Source: Rhynchonema sp. JSB1_4 (Eukaryota; Nematoda; Chromadorea; Monhysterida; Xyalidae). From it: a DNA stretch of 64,000 bases. Below are positions 1-11,289 of the stretch, one piece after another. Location: assembly GCA_030248065.1 (NCBI GenBank), contig JASAMV010002350.1:24765-88764 (forward strand). Direction: 5' to 3'. The translations under genes and the position numbers were made by a program. Below the pieces are notes generated by a model. It worked only from the letters and a program-made list of their open reading frames with translations. It made no database searches and was not told the origin of the DNA. Within the stretch, counting starts at the first letter, position 1; each line of letters begins with the position of its first letter.

Positions 1-204
1 ATGATAGGAAATCAAGTTTTGTCCGATTTTCCAAAATGCAATATGCCCCTAACTTTCCAACTTTTCGCTGCAAACAATCATTTTTTGATGTTAACATTTG
101 CACACACCTCTGAGAAGACAGGTCAATAGGTTTACTTTTTTGGTCGGCCTAAATTATTTGGCTTTGAGTGTCACAATAAGGGGGATGTGGACTGCTGTTT
201 TCAG

Positions 205-1074
205 CGACGAGAAACGCACACGTCGTAGTCACCACCATGCTCACAATGACCGTGCGCCGCAACACCCAATGGCGCCTCCGTTGGTGCAACAGGCGCCACC
301 CCAGCAGCATGAGTACTACCCACAAGCACCCGGACCACAGTATCAATACCAACCACAACCGCAGATGCAGGTGAGCAGCGAGGGGACTTGTGATGGAAAA
401 TTAGTTCTTTGGGATGTTCGGAACGGTGTAAACGCCGGTTCGGCGTAAAGGTCGGTGTAAGCTCGGTCGAAAGCTCGGTAGGTGTAGTGTAGGCCCGATG
501 TAAACATGAAACATTCCACGTTAAAGGTAGGCAATGTTTCATGTGCACACCGAGCTGACACCGACCTTTACACCCAAGTGGCTTGTACACCGTTTTCGAA
601 AACTCCACCCTTTTTCACTTCATACTTGTTATTTATTATCAATGAATATAGTGATGTCAGTTGTTTCGATCCGATGTTAACAACATTCGATGCCACTTTT
701 TTGTAATCATGTCCATTGGCTGGCGATTCGGTCAATTAAATATAGGCAAACTACACCAACACGAGCTCGATTTCGGAGCTGGCAGAATAGTGAAACATTC
801 TGAGGCGGCTGCTGATTTGGGAAATGTTACACGTTGAAGAATACAAAACGGAGCATGATGATTTTCTCTTTCTATTCGTTTTGAATAAACACCACCTTCG
901 AAATCGAGCTCATGTTGGCGTAGTTTGCCTATACAACTCGATGGTTGTGAACAAATCAACACGCGAAACCACCAGACCGCATTCCAGATGCAATACGGTC
1001 CCGGACCGGGTCCACCACAGCAGGGCGGCTACGGTGCCCCATACGGCGCTCAGTATTACGCACCACCTTATTGA
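205..1074 (+). CDS. 3' end of a gene for a Pro/Gln/Tyr-rich protein (partial)
   Basis: I see two exons, 205-370 and 988-1074. The first follows a TTTTCAG acceptor and ends at CAG|GTGAGC in phase 0. The second follows ATTCCAG and runs to a TGA at 1072-1074. The deduced C-terminal 83 residues begin with a basic stretch (DEKRTRRSHHH), continue as Pro/Gln/Tyr-rich sequence (QAPPQQHEYYPQAPGPQ) and finish with GGYGAPYGAQYYAPPY. No domain is recognised. Low-complexity P/Q/Y tails like this occur on cytoplasmic ends of membrane proteins and on RNA- or vesicle-associated proteins, so no function is assigned. Upstream exons lie outside the window or were not found. The intron holds two MITEs (416-604 and 743-931). 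Confidence 0.6.
416..604. mobile_element. MITE of the GTGTAAA family, copy 1
   Basis: Inverted-repeat element in the intron of the Pro/Gln-rich gene. Its ends read GGAACGGTGTAAACG on the left and ACACCGTTTTCGAAA on the right. The interior has a second inverted pair around AACATGAAACATT / AATGTTTCATGT. Related copies lie at 26403-26604 and 43367-43553. There is no coding capacity. Confidence 0.7.
743..931. mobile_element. TA-flanked MITE of the TAGGCAAACTACACC family, copy 1
   Basis: Terminal inverted repeats TAGGCAAACTACACCAACA and its imperfect complement at 913-931. TA dinucleotides at 741-742 and 932-933 fit a Tc1/mariner-type target site. A second copy in the opposite orientation is at 46864-47034. 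The element is 189 bp and non-coding. Confidence 0.75.
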
Positions 1075-2286
1075 TGATTCAAGTGTGAATGATTTATAGT
1101 CAAATCCAACATGTACACATGGCCTGTAGAAAACATCGATTTCGGTCAACAATACTCGGAAATATTTCGAACCGCAACACATTCGAGCGGTGTAAAGGTC
1201 GTTTTCCAATAGTGCTCCAGGAAGAACTTTTACACTGGCTGAGAAGAAAAAGTTAACCAAGCCCACAGTCCGAGACTGACCCCAACTCGATTTTTATACA
1301 CCGCAGGCCATAGTGTTTTTGTCTATGTTTGTTAACGATGTTAGGATTGCGTAATTGATTGAAGCGGTTTTTGTAATCTTGTGATTGTTGTTTGTTGCAA
1401 AAAGGCTTTGTTATTGTGTTTTGTTTCTGATTTTTGTACTGAAATGGATCATTGTTGTTTTTACTTTGAGAAGCGCTGTTGTTAATTTTTATGGACCTTA
1501 TATTGAAGTCTGATGTTACTCCATCCTGTACTAATAAGCTGCTTTCTTGTCATTAACACCAATGTCGTATTTTGGTCTATTGTTCCGAAAGTTGGTGATT
1601 GGGCTTGGTTGATGGACAATAACAAGAAACAAGAACACAACATTCAGACCGCACCGATCCCAAACACTGACCATAAAGTAACAAGAAAAAGTAGAAGAAA
1701 AGGCGCCCACAAACGGTCTGATTGGTACACGATACCATCCACTGTGTTACACTTTGTACTGTCACTTTCTTTCTACTGTTTATGTTTGTGAATTTTAATG
1801 GAACTGTGGGAGAGTTAATCTGTCAAAACTACACCGCTCTGTGTCTTTAAAGTTGGTTTGTTGGTATTTGTCTTCTTGTCTTCAGTAGACTTCTAGCACT
1901 TCAATTGTTTTTCCTGTTTCTTTCTTCACATCACACAGTCAAACAAAAATGTTTGTTCCACCAATCCACAAAGTGATTTCTTTGTTTGGAATAAAAATGG
2001 ATGTGTAAACGTTGGATTGATCGCGCTTGTAGTTTGCATTTTTGATACAAGAAGAGCACAGAATATTGTTTTTCCTTTCACGGTGGACACTTAAAAATTT
2101 CCTCGTTAAGTGCCGTATGCTGCAAAATCTAGGCTGGCATGCTTGCCAAAGTAGTTGTTTTCTGAATGTTTTTTGTGGCCGTGTGTTCATATTTTGCGAA
2201 AAATTGCCAAAATACTCTGATCGTGTAAAAGCTCGCAAGACGTTTCATCCACACCGACAACAGACTGTCACTATTTTCGTGGTTAA
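1075..2286. other. Intergenic, no gene recognised
   Basis: T-rich sequence. A possible MITE remnant near 1160-1256 contains GGTGTAAAGGTCG and a partial inverted counterpart. The open frames here are short, with no recognisable domain or splice pattern. Confidence 0.5.
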
Positions 2287-3285
2287 GGCCGCTTTCACAA
2301 TCAAACCGTTTTTCCGTTAAACCGTTTTTCCGTTCAACGGTTTTGGCTTTCACAATCACACGTCACCGTTTTTCCGTTAAACCGTTTTTCCGGTAAACCG
2401 TTTTTCCGGTGAACGGGCGTTGCTTTCACAATCAAACCGTTTTTCCGTTAAACCGTTTTTAGCTAATTGCTTTTCCGTTAAACCGTTGCGCAAAAAACGG
2501 TTTGCTGGGAAAAGTCAATTAGAACCCGGTTCTAATTTTTTTTGACCGTTTTAGCTCATTGGCGCATGCGTTTGCTTCCAAAACTCACCCAAAAGCATGT
2601 GTACGCTAACAATACTCATCTTTCGTTGGTTTTCGAGTGTGACAAAGCTGTATGCGTAGTCCGTTTCGATCATGTTTGCTTGTATTTGTAGATACAACAC
2701 CAAAAGCCAACATTTATATGTACAGTTCTGTTTTTCTTTACTGTGTTTACAAACACTGACCGAACAATAATGAAATCAGACGCGCACCTCAAATTCAGAT
2801 GGGTTTGGTGCTTACGATTTTTGTTTGTGTTTTGTTGCGTTAAAGTTTCGAACGCCAGGCGGTACATTGATGTTTTGTCCTTTTATTTTATGTCGATGAT
2901 TTAGTTGAATGGCTGTGATGAAAAGAGAAACAAACGATTTGGATTTTTTTGAGCTGGAGAAAACTTTTGCAGTTGAAAACTTGAAAGTCATTTCTAGTTG
3001 AACATATTCCAAACAATATTACCGTTATCAAACAAGGGACAACGACTTCAGTCCTGAAAAATGCAAAACAACGGTTTAACGGAAAACGGTTGATTGTGAA
3101 AGCACCATTTCAGACAACCCACCGGAAAAACGGTTTAACGAAAAAACGGTATAATAGTCAACGGTTTAACGGAAAAACGGTTTGATTGTGAAAGCAACCG
3201 CCGGTTCATCGGAAAAACGGTTTACCGGAAAACGGTTTAACGGAAAAACGGTTTAACGGAAAAGCGGTTGATTGTGAAAGCGGCC
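2287..3285. mobile_element. Foldback element with subterminal 15-16 bp repeats
   Basis: The ends are GGCCGCTTTCACAATCAAAC and its complement finishing at 3285. Both ends carry arrays of a short unit (AAACCGTTTTTCCGTT on the left, AACGGAAAAACGGTTT on the right), so the arms can pair over roughly 200 bp. TTAA on the left and TAAA on the right may be a decayed TTAA target duplication. The middle (about 2500-3060) shows no coding region. Confidence 0.75.
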
Positions 3286-5750
3286 TAAATGTATATTGCT
3301 TCAAATGAATGATTGCGTCACGAACTGCAGCCACTACTGTCGTAATGTAGGGGGCATATATGTATGTAATTAGCACACAACCTTGAAGATACGTAGCAAA
3401 CAGCAAAAAAAACCTTGAAGATATCTGGTTGCTGTTTCAGTCGAAAGATTTTCACGTTGCATACACAATTGCCAACCCTACACACAATCTTCGCGGACTT
3501 CATGTGTTAGGTACATTATGTGCTAAAGAGTCAAAACTTGAAGTTGTCACATTTCAATCAACTTATGCGTCATTCGGTTCGTTAGCTTCGACCTGAATGA
3601 AAAGGTCGTTGTCATAACGCTGGCAGTTGCAATATCGATAACGGCCCCATATTTCGTCTGAGTTCGCCAATTTTTTAAGTTTGGAGACATTGACCGACGA
3701 CTGCGCTTTTCCTCATTTGAATGTCAGAAAGTAATGATCATGTTTGGCATTGTCTCTGTGAAAAGATATACAAGAGTAAATTGCGGATTGTAACAAACAG
3801 ACAAAGATAGTGACTGCTAGGTGGGCTCATATATTAAGCGTGTGCACTTCCGATCTCGCAGGACTTTGGAGCTCACACGCTTCTGGCGATCTGCCAATCC
3901 GGTGTGAGAGACAGCCCCGTTTAGTTTGCAATTTAATTTTTGTACTGCATTTTTTTTAATTATCTGATTATTTTCACTCTTGTAATCAGTCTTTTTACTC
4001 AATTTTTACAGCGCCAGTTTGGGTGACCGAGTTTCGGACAAGACAATACACATTCATATCAATATGGTCGACACATTTCATGGCGCACCTGTACTACATG
4101 ATCGTTTCACTGAGATTGGTTAAGGTCATATGTATGGCGCACGCGCACCTCCCGATCTTGTAACATTTGCAGTTCTCGTTTTTGGCTATGTGCCAATCCT
4201 GTGTGAGCGACAGTGGTACTAAGCCTAAGCCTACGCCTCCCCAATTATAGATACTGTACGTCATGAGTCTTTTCGCTGAGCTTCGGGAAACATGGACACA
4301 GAAAATATTTTCATTCCCGATTCGCTAATATGACTGCATGCGCCCTGAAACTGTTCTCTCACAAAACAGATATTTTTCAAAAATGGGCCTTGTTTTCTTG
4401 CACGTTTCACCGACGTTCCGTGCCTTCCCAATTGCTTCCATGTTTTCGAATAGTTCAGCATCATACACGCTTGTCCAACCGTTTGATTCGTTTGTGGTAG
4501 CGTACCTTTTTTCCATCCATTTTTTTCTTGAGTGTGTTCCAAAGCTGCTCCCTGTTAATGTTAACCTTACAAACCAACAAACAGAACAGACTGTGCATCC
4601 AGTCCACTGTGAGTGCCAATTTTTTCAAGTTTGTCGGCCTTACTGATCACCGATGTTTGAATATTATTTTCCGCCAGCATGTAACGATCATTCACATTCA
4701 GTGTTTGGCATTCAGGTAATTCCGTCTCTGTAAAAAATATGCAAATGTATTAATCGTGGATTGAAACAATAAATTGATAAGGATCAAACCTGACTGTCAG
4801 ATATGGGCGCAAATTATGCATGCGCACTTCGGATCTTGTAGGTTTTACTCGTTTCTGGCGATGATGTGCCAATCCTGTAATAGAGCCGTCCCTGGCTGTT
4901 ACCGCAGTTGATACTTTTTTCATGATGGTTTTTTCTGTTTTCCCACTGTGTTGCGTCAGGTGCGCATAAATGGTCAACAAATGTGTGCGATTCAGGTCAC
5001 AATGTAACATTGGTCTCCAGTCCAGACTATGCCAAATGAAGAACCGATGTCTATATTTAATAATGTTTTAATGATTCCCACTCCCCTACCGTCCCTTGCG
5101 TCCCCACGTTCGAAAAACCATTTTGTTTGTGCTTTTGTTAGAGTCCACTGGTTCCTTCAGTTGTAGTACTGACGGTATAACTGATTCTCGTTTATGGTCT
5201 TGCAACTTTTTCAAGGACAAAATAACTCGTTATTGTGCACAAATTGATAATTATCAATACACCACCGAAAACGCCAAAGAACGCCAACGCCAAATTCAAA
5301 TTTAGCAGTCAAATCCACCCGACACCTATGCATTACGTGTTCAAATACTTCTATTTTACTTTTTTGCTTCAATTTTAGAAGCCGTTTTCATCTTTTAGTC
5401 AGTCTCTTTACTGGATTTCGTTCCCAACAACGCAAGTTTGAGTGATTAAGTTTTCAGCATTTATAAGGTCAATGCCATTCCTAGCGCAGTTGCTCGCATC
5501 GGTCATCATTGGTCCTTTATTTTACATGAAGTTCTTGTGAAAATTAATCGTCAGGCGAACCAATGTGTCATAAGATTTGATTTTCTGAGTCTACCTTTTG
5601 CTGAAACCTGCGTGAATACAAGTTGTCTATACCTTTTAGGGGAAGCAGTTTGTCTTCCTGATGGCATTTACCTCAATGGTGAAGTGGAATCCTACATTTC
5701 TCCAATGCGCTGCCGAACCATATTTCTAAGCAAAGATGGCGATGCTCTTT
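3286..5750. other. Intergenic with diverged dispersed repeats
   Basis: Two diverged copies of a repeat of about 350 bp can be aligned by eye, 3660-4020 and 4610-5000. They share motifs such as TGTTTGGCATT, CGCACTTC and GTGCCAATCC. A third partial copy of the GCGCAC...GTGCCAATCCTGTGTGAG part is near 4140-4220, and a segment like its 3' part is near 5360-5475. I see no gene. Confidence 0.45.
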
Positions 5751-5754
5751 GAGA

Positions 5755-6420
5755 AACGGTAACGTGATTTTCGAAGAAATTTTTTTGGTGCAAAATCTGC
5801 TGAATCGCAAGAAATTTTGACGAATTGACCCCAAGAAGTCACGATTTTTTATCGAAATTCGATGATGTCGGGCCTTTTCGGGTCGACCATTCCGGCCCGG
5901 CCCGGCCGACATTCAAAAAAGCCGGCCCGATTCCCACCTCTAATCCGATGACCACCAACTTTCATGTAACAAATGATTAGTCACAAGCCCTTTCTAATCT
6001 ACATACATGCTACTCAGACAAATGCTCAGTAATTGGCATGTGAGCAACAAGCTGCTATCACGGCTGGATACGTTTAGCTCAGAAGTGGGTATCGGGCCGG
6101 GTTACCTCGGCCCGACCCGGCCCGACGAGGTTCTGGGATCGGCCCGGCCCGGCCCGATTTTTTTCGGCCCGACTTGTTCTGATGATATTTTGAAGAAAAT
6201 TTTTTGGTGCGAAAATTACAGTTTTTTCGTTTAAAAATACCTGAAAATCATAGAAGTCGGTTCTAAGCTGCTGAATCGCAAGAAAATTTGGCTAATTTAC
6301 CGTAAAAAAGTCACAAATTTATTGAAATTCGATGATGTCGGGCCTTTCCGGGCCGACCAGCCCGGCCCGGCCCGGCCCGACCGTTCGGGCCGGAAACCTG
6401 GGCCCGGCCCAATTCCCACT
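5755..6420. repeat. GGCCCGG-rich repeat pair
   Basis: Clusters of CGGCCCGGCCCGG occur at about 5880-5935, 6085-6165 and 6345-6415. A shared segment (CTGCTGAATCGCAAGAAA ... GAAATTCGATGATGTCGGGC) is found at about 5798-5875 and again at 6269-6342. The piece from GTGGGTATCGGGCCGGG (about 6086) to CCCGGCCCAATTCCCAC (about 6418) has inverted ends and may be one transposon unit, with a partial second unit to its left. It is much more GC-rich than its surroundings. Confidence 0.55.
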
Positions 6421-7635
6421 CACCGGCCACCGTGCCATGTTTGAAGAGAGACAATCCGAATGAAAAATGAACACGTGCAAGTATACATACATACGTATGT
6501 ATTACTCGCGTGTTCTTTGCAATTTTTCGTAGTGTTTTGTGTATTGACTTACTTTTTGCCTTGGCTTCGGCTTATATAACCCTAAAAATAAGTTCCCACT
6601 CGTTTGGGAGAGCCCAAGCCGAGGCCTAAAAAGTCGAGAGATTACAAAAAGGACACAATTACCCACAATCAATTTACTTGTCTTCCATTCTGTTTTTGCT
6701 CTTGTGAGTATAGAGACATGTCAGCAAGGGCATTTTGCCTACCTCGTGTGTAATATTGCATCGGAAGCTTGTACTGAAAATTGCTCTGACAAAGTTTGCT
6801 GACACGCTCGACAAACGTTACTCAATTCGAACAAAGAGCGCAAACGAACACCGGTCAGAATAAAGGGCTCGAGGAATCAAGATTCTTTATTTTCATAAAT
6901 AATGCTTTTGAACTTTGCTTTTTTGCACAAGTTTTGACTTTGGTGATCACTGCGGCATTGAACGTTTCTTCTTTCGATTATATTTCTGGTGCATTCATGT
7001 GTCCGTCTGCGAAGGGTTGTTTCTCTGAAAGAAGCATCGGAAATAACAGTGCTTCGGTGAAGCAAAGCAGTTGGGCTCACCTGAATTTTATTAAGTTTGA
7101 CTTTTGTGCTGAGCATGATAGAAGACGAACAGGTGCTTTTAAATTTAATTCCATTTTTAATTCAATTTTAGTTCTGACTTTTATAACGTGAGGCGTCTAC
7201 ACGAGAAACTGCAAACTGGATGCTGTCTTTTACCGAAACTAAAGTCATAAAAATGTGACATATACGTGTCGTGGACTATGACTTCGTGTTCGCTGCTCTT
7301 TTCAGACACGTGCGCAAATAAACGGTTTTGATAATCAAACTCGGTGACCGGTCCGATCTCCATTCCGCCGACAAAAATTTTTTGCCAAATGTAAAACGCA
7401 GTTTATCTCTCAAGCACGTGAAAACTTTTTTCAAACAACGCTGGCTCCGAACCGGACCGTTCACCAATATTGAAACCCATTTAGGAACTTTCTCCCACTT
7501 TTAATGACACAGGTTATAAAGGTCACACACGACGCCGTCACGTGCGTTGCTTTTTGATACAGCCCACGCACAAAATGTCCTTCGTCCGTATAGTTTTTAT
7601 GGACTGTAAGTATAAAACTTGAAATGACTCAAATC
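6421..7635. other. Intergenic, no gene recognised
   Basis: An open frame of 131 codons at 6796-7191 (+) has a hydrophobic stretch but no family resemblance or splice context I can support. The rest shows nothing clear. Confidence 0.4.
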
Positions 7636-8160
7636 CGGGCCGTAGGCACGGGTAAGCACCTATTTTTTAATTTTTACTTTTTTAAACCCAACCCTGTATA
7701 CCGGTGGAAAGCATCCTGACAGCCTATGTCAAGCACAAATTTTAAGCTCCTCGGAGATTCGCTATCTCCTGGCAGAGCGATTTTTCGTTCCAGAAAAAAG
7801 CGAATTTTTTCACAACTTGGAACGACCGGTGCAAAACCCCCAAATGAGCTAGAGGTCAAGTGACACGTTGATAGGATTACAATTACAACAGCTTCTGGAT
7901 AACTTATTATCGCAACTTCAGTCTCTTAAACTATTGCTTCACTCAGTGAGGGTGCTAAACGTTCCAAACATCGGCCATATTTTTCGAGGGCACAAATTTG
8001 TCCCTAAATTTTGAGAGCGCGCTTGAGCTGCAGAAATAAATATGCAGTAGGAAAATAGTGCATATTCGAAAATACCAGAAAATAGGGTTTTAAATTTTTA
8101 AACTCATGGCTAGCTCCGTGACAGACCTAAAAATACGTTAAATTGCCATTATGCTAGATG
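7636..8160. mobile_element. Transposon fragments: Helitron-like 3' motif plus a piece of the long-TIR element
   Basis: About 7637-7655 reads CCGGGCCGTAGGCACGGGT, the same 3' hairpin motif as in the complete Helitron at 38745-38915. From about 7690 to 8155 the sequence matches, with divergence, the arms of the element at 54601-56152 (shared motifs include CGATTTTTCGTTCCAG and CACAACTTGGAACGACCGG). A shorter related fragment is near 10575-10735. Confidence 0.55.
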
Positions 8161-8212
8161 GTTACAGTCGTCGCCAGAATTGTGACACATAAAGGCCACA
8201 GATTGCATCGCA

Positions 8213-8267
8213 TCTATACTACTAAAACAGGAAGAGAAGCATTTTGACCAAGGTCACGCAGCATGCC
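8213..8267 (+). mobile_element. Helitron-like 5' end, interrupted by a hAT MITE
   Basis: TCTATACTACTAAAACAGGA follows an A, exactly as at the 5' end of the complete 171-bp Helitron at 38745. The copy is interrupted at 8268 by a hAT MITE. No matching CTAG end was found beyond 9037, so it is probably degraded. Confidence 0.5.
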
Positions 8268-9029
8268 CAGGGTTGGATTAAAAAAAAAGTAAAAATTTTT
8301 TTGTAAAAAAAAAATTTTTTTTTTAAAAAAAAAAGTTGGCCACTTTTTTTATTTTAAAATTTTAAAAAGTAAGTCCACTTTTTTTTATTATTTTTCCCCT
8401 TTTTTTCGTTATTTTCTCACTTTTTTAAGGTAAAAATGTATGTTTTCATGCGTTTTATTGCTCATCATTCTCAAAAAATCGCCTGCGGCGCTTATATTTC
8501 AGTTTAAAATGGCGTTGTAATGGACTCATACAGTTCCCAGACATCCCAACAATCGCTGCACGTATAATATAGGACACCCCATACCGTATACTGTGCAGTT
8601 ATTGAGCTATCGACGTAAGCTATCGTTTTGCAGTTGTGTGGATTTGTCATTTGTTGCTTTTGTCAACAACATGAGTGTGGTGTAACTCTTTATCTCTCTT
8701 CAAATTTATCCCCAAATTCACAAACAGAAGGTTGGTCTTCCCTTTGTCATATATGCCCACAGAGTTACCTTCGGGCGGGTTCTCAAAGTTATGACCAAAT
8801 GGGCTAGATCGCAGGTGATCGACATAAACATGCAAGTCAGTGGAGAAGTTCTCTTTAGTGTCCCTCAAAACATACCTAAGTAACATGCTTTCAGAAATTT
8901 CATTTTTCTAGAAACCAATTTTTTGGGGGTCCGGAATAAAAAAAAGTGATTTTTAAAAAAAAAATTTTAAAAAGTTTTTTTTTTAAAAAAAAAAGTTCGA
9001 TAATAAAAAAATTTTTTAATCCAACACTG
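8268..9029. mobile_element. hAT MITE (762 bp) with perfect 8-bp target duplication
   Basis: Starts CAGGGTTGGATTAAAAA and ends with the near-complement TTTTTTAATCCAACACTG. Both sides carry AGCATGCC (8260-8267 and 9030-9037), the 8-bp duplication typical of hAT transposons. Ends are A/T homopolymer-rich. The interior holds a 79-codon minus-strand open frame (8647-8886) that does not resemble a full transposase. Confidence 0.9.
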
Positions 9030-9037
9030 AGCATGCC

Positions 9038-11289
9038 CAGCAGTCGGATTTCTGAAGGTACAGTACTTTAAGAAGAATAAGCTTCGCACGCAAACAAACG
9101 ATGGCAAGTGGTTCGAAATGCGTGGAACCGTTGGGAAATTCCAGTCAGCTTCTGAATAACGGCTTATCGTACAGTCGCCAACTCAAAGTGGTGAATTTTT
9201 CGTCATCAACTCAAGCAGCCCCAAATGATCGTGGGAAATTATGTATATACAGGTGCGGGAGTTGACGATCTGAGCTGAAGAAAGTATACCAAGTCTGAAT
9301 ACATTGAGAGGCAGAGATCAACCGAAGGCATTGACCGCCATTTCAATCCAACGTGAAAAAACCGGCTAGACTTACATACATACAACATCTTACTATTGAA
9401 CTGAACAATGGAAATTATTGGCTTTCATCATGGGTGAAGGCGAGCCAAGTATCATTGCCAGAGACACAGTCGCCCGCCAAGTCGGCCATCACGTAAAACA
9501 CAGACAAAAATGACTGAAATAATGTTATGAGCCTGAGTTTCGTTGTGAAAACAATTGAGGATCAGGGGATACTCGCAAATCTTCGTGAGTTATTCTCTGA
9601 ACATAGTCTTCAATCTGCCAAGCAGCTTCGTAGGCGAATATCGTAGCAGAAACGGCAGAAATAAAAAAATTGGAAAGTTATGCGTGCGTGGAGCGACGCC
9701 AATCCGCAGTCACACTTGTCCAGTATATGTATTCTGCCAAAATAATCATCATCAAAACACGCGCCATCCACCAAAATGAGCAGAGCCCGAGTGTCGGTCG
9801 CCGACGCGAAACAGGATGACATAGCACAAAAACAGTGAACTCACACGCGAATGGAAACGCCGTCATGACAGATATTCTTGAACACGCGACAACGAGACAT
9901 TACAGATATCAAATATTCCAAATGTGATGCATGTATTTTGGAACAACAACAGGGTCTGGGATATAATGCATGCTGCGATAGAACGGCACTGCGGCACCAA
10001 ATTTAGAAAGCATTGATTAGAAAGAATTACGGCAGAGTAGAACCCAATAACAAGGAAACCGATGGGCTTTATAAAAACTGAAAACCGGCTTTTTTTGTTT
10101 CACATGTTAAACACACAAATGGTGGTGGTTGCTTTTCGGTATTGGTGAACTTGCATATTTGGTATTCTGGATTCTCTGTGGGTTGGTATATTTGTGCTGT
10201 GTTATCATCATTGTTTCTTGTTTCACATGACATTTCCACGTGGTCAACATTTCATGGCAGATATTGACAAACGCAGCTGCCCCCAATCTTTTCCGTCGGC
10301 CTGGGTTTTTGCAAAATGCAGTAGGTTTTAGTGTCACTTTGGTCACCGTCGAGATAACATGACAATGCGGTAACAGATCTAGATGCTTTGGTTCCGGTTC
10401 GCCGTCAGGACGATTCACGATTAATTACCAAATTTGATTTGATCGTTTCAGCGAATTTGAACAGGCGCAGCACAACCATACCCATTCAGCAGAACTACCA
10501 ACTACTGCGCTGACATTAGTTTTGCTCTGCTGGGTAATGCTATTGTAGTCCATATCAAACTTGGTAATCGGATCCGACTAGCTGGAGGTCAAGTAATACA
10601 TGCACAGGATCACAACAGCTTCTGCTTTACATTCTTATCATCATAACGTCAGTCGCTCAAAGCATTTCTGCACTCGGGGTGAAACATTTCAAAAAAATTG
10701 GCCAATTTTTCGAAAACACAAGTTTGTCTATCAATGGTCAACACGTTTGTGTGAGCTACTGCTGTTTTCGGAATGTGTGTAATGTCACGCTGTATAACAC
10801 CAACAAAAAACGTTGAATATTTGATAAATAACGCAATCATCAGGACATTGTCGTTGTTTCTTTTTTAATTTTTCCGTGATCGAAAAAATAGAATTGCGAA
10901 CAGATTTGGATGAGAAAACGCGGAAATGTTGAAAAAGCAAACGTTCAGTACAAAATGCTCAACACGTTTGTGTTTTGCACCACACGCCCGCATTTTGACT
11001 GTAAATGATGAAAATCATTTCCTGAACTATACAGAACATTTCGGCACCTATACATAAAAACAGATTAAAAGTGAAAAAATTATCAGCGCAAACGAGAACA
11101 CGCTCAAGTCGGCGCGTTTTGTGTTACCCCTTTCACGCGGAAGTCTCTCTGATTTCTGTCACTGCTACACAGTAAAATATCAGATAAAATCCTAATTTCT
11201 TGAATTTCGCCTGTTTCGCAAGTGCATCTGTCCTCCGAATATATAGCTTCAAAATCACTTAACCAGTATAATACCACGTAGCTGCTCCG
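9038..11289. other. Intergenic upstream of the UGT gene
   Basis: No gene recognised. A fragment near 10575-10735 (GGTCAAGTAATAC, ACAACAGCTTCTG, CACAAGTTTGTC) is a diverged piece of the long-TIR family at 54601-56152. A 103-codon open frame at 10107-10418 (-) has no recognisable domain. Confidence 0.4.

Noticed and set aside
6796..7191. 131-codon plus-strand open frame with a hydrophobic stretch
   Set aside because: No family resemblance, no partner exons, and it sits in a repeat-rich region.
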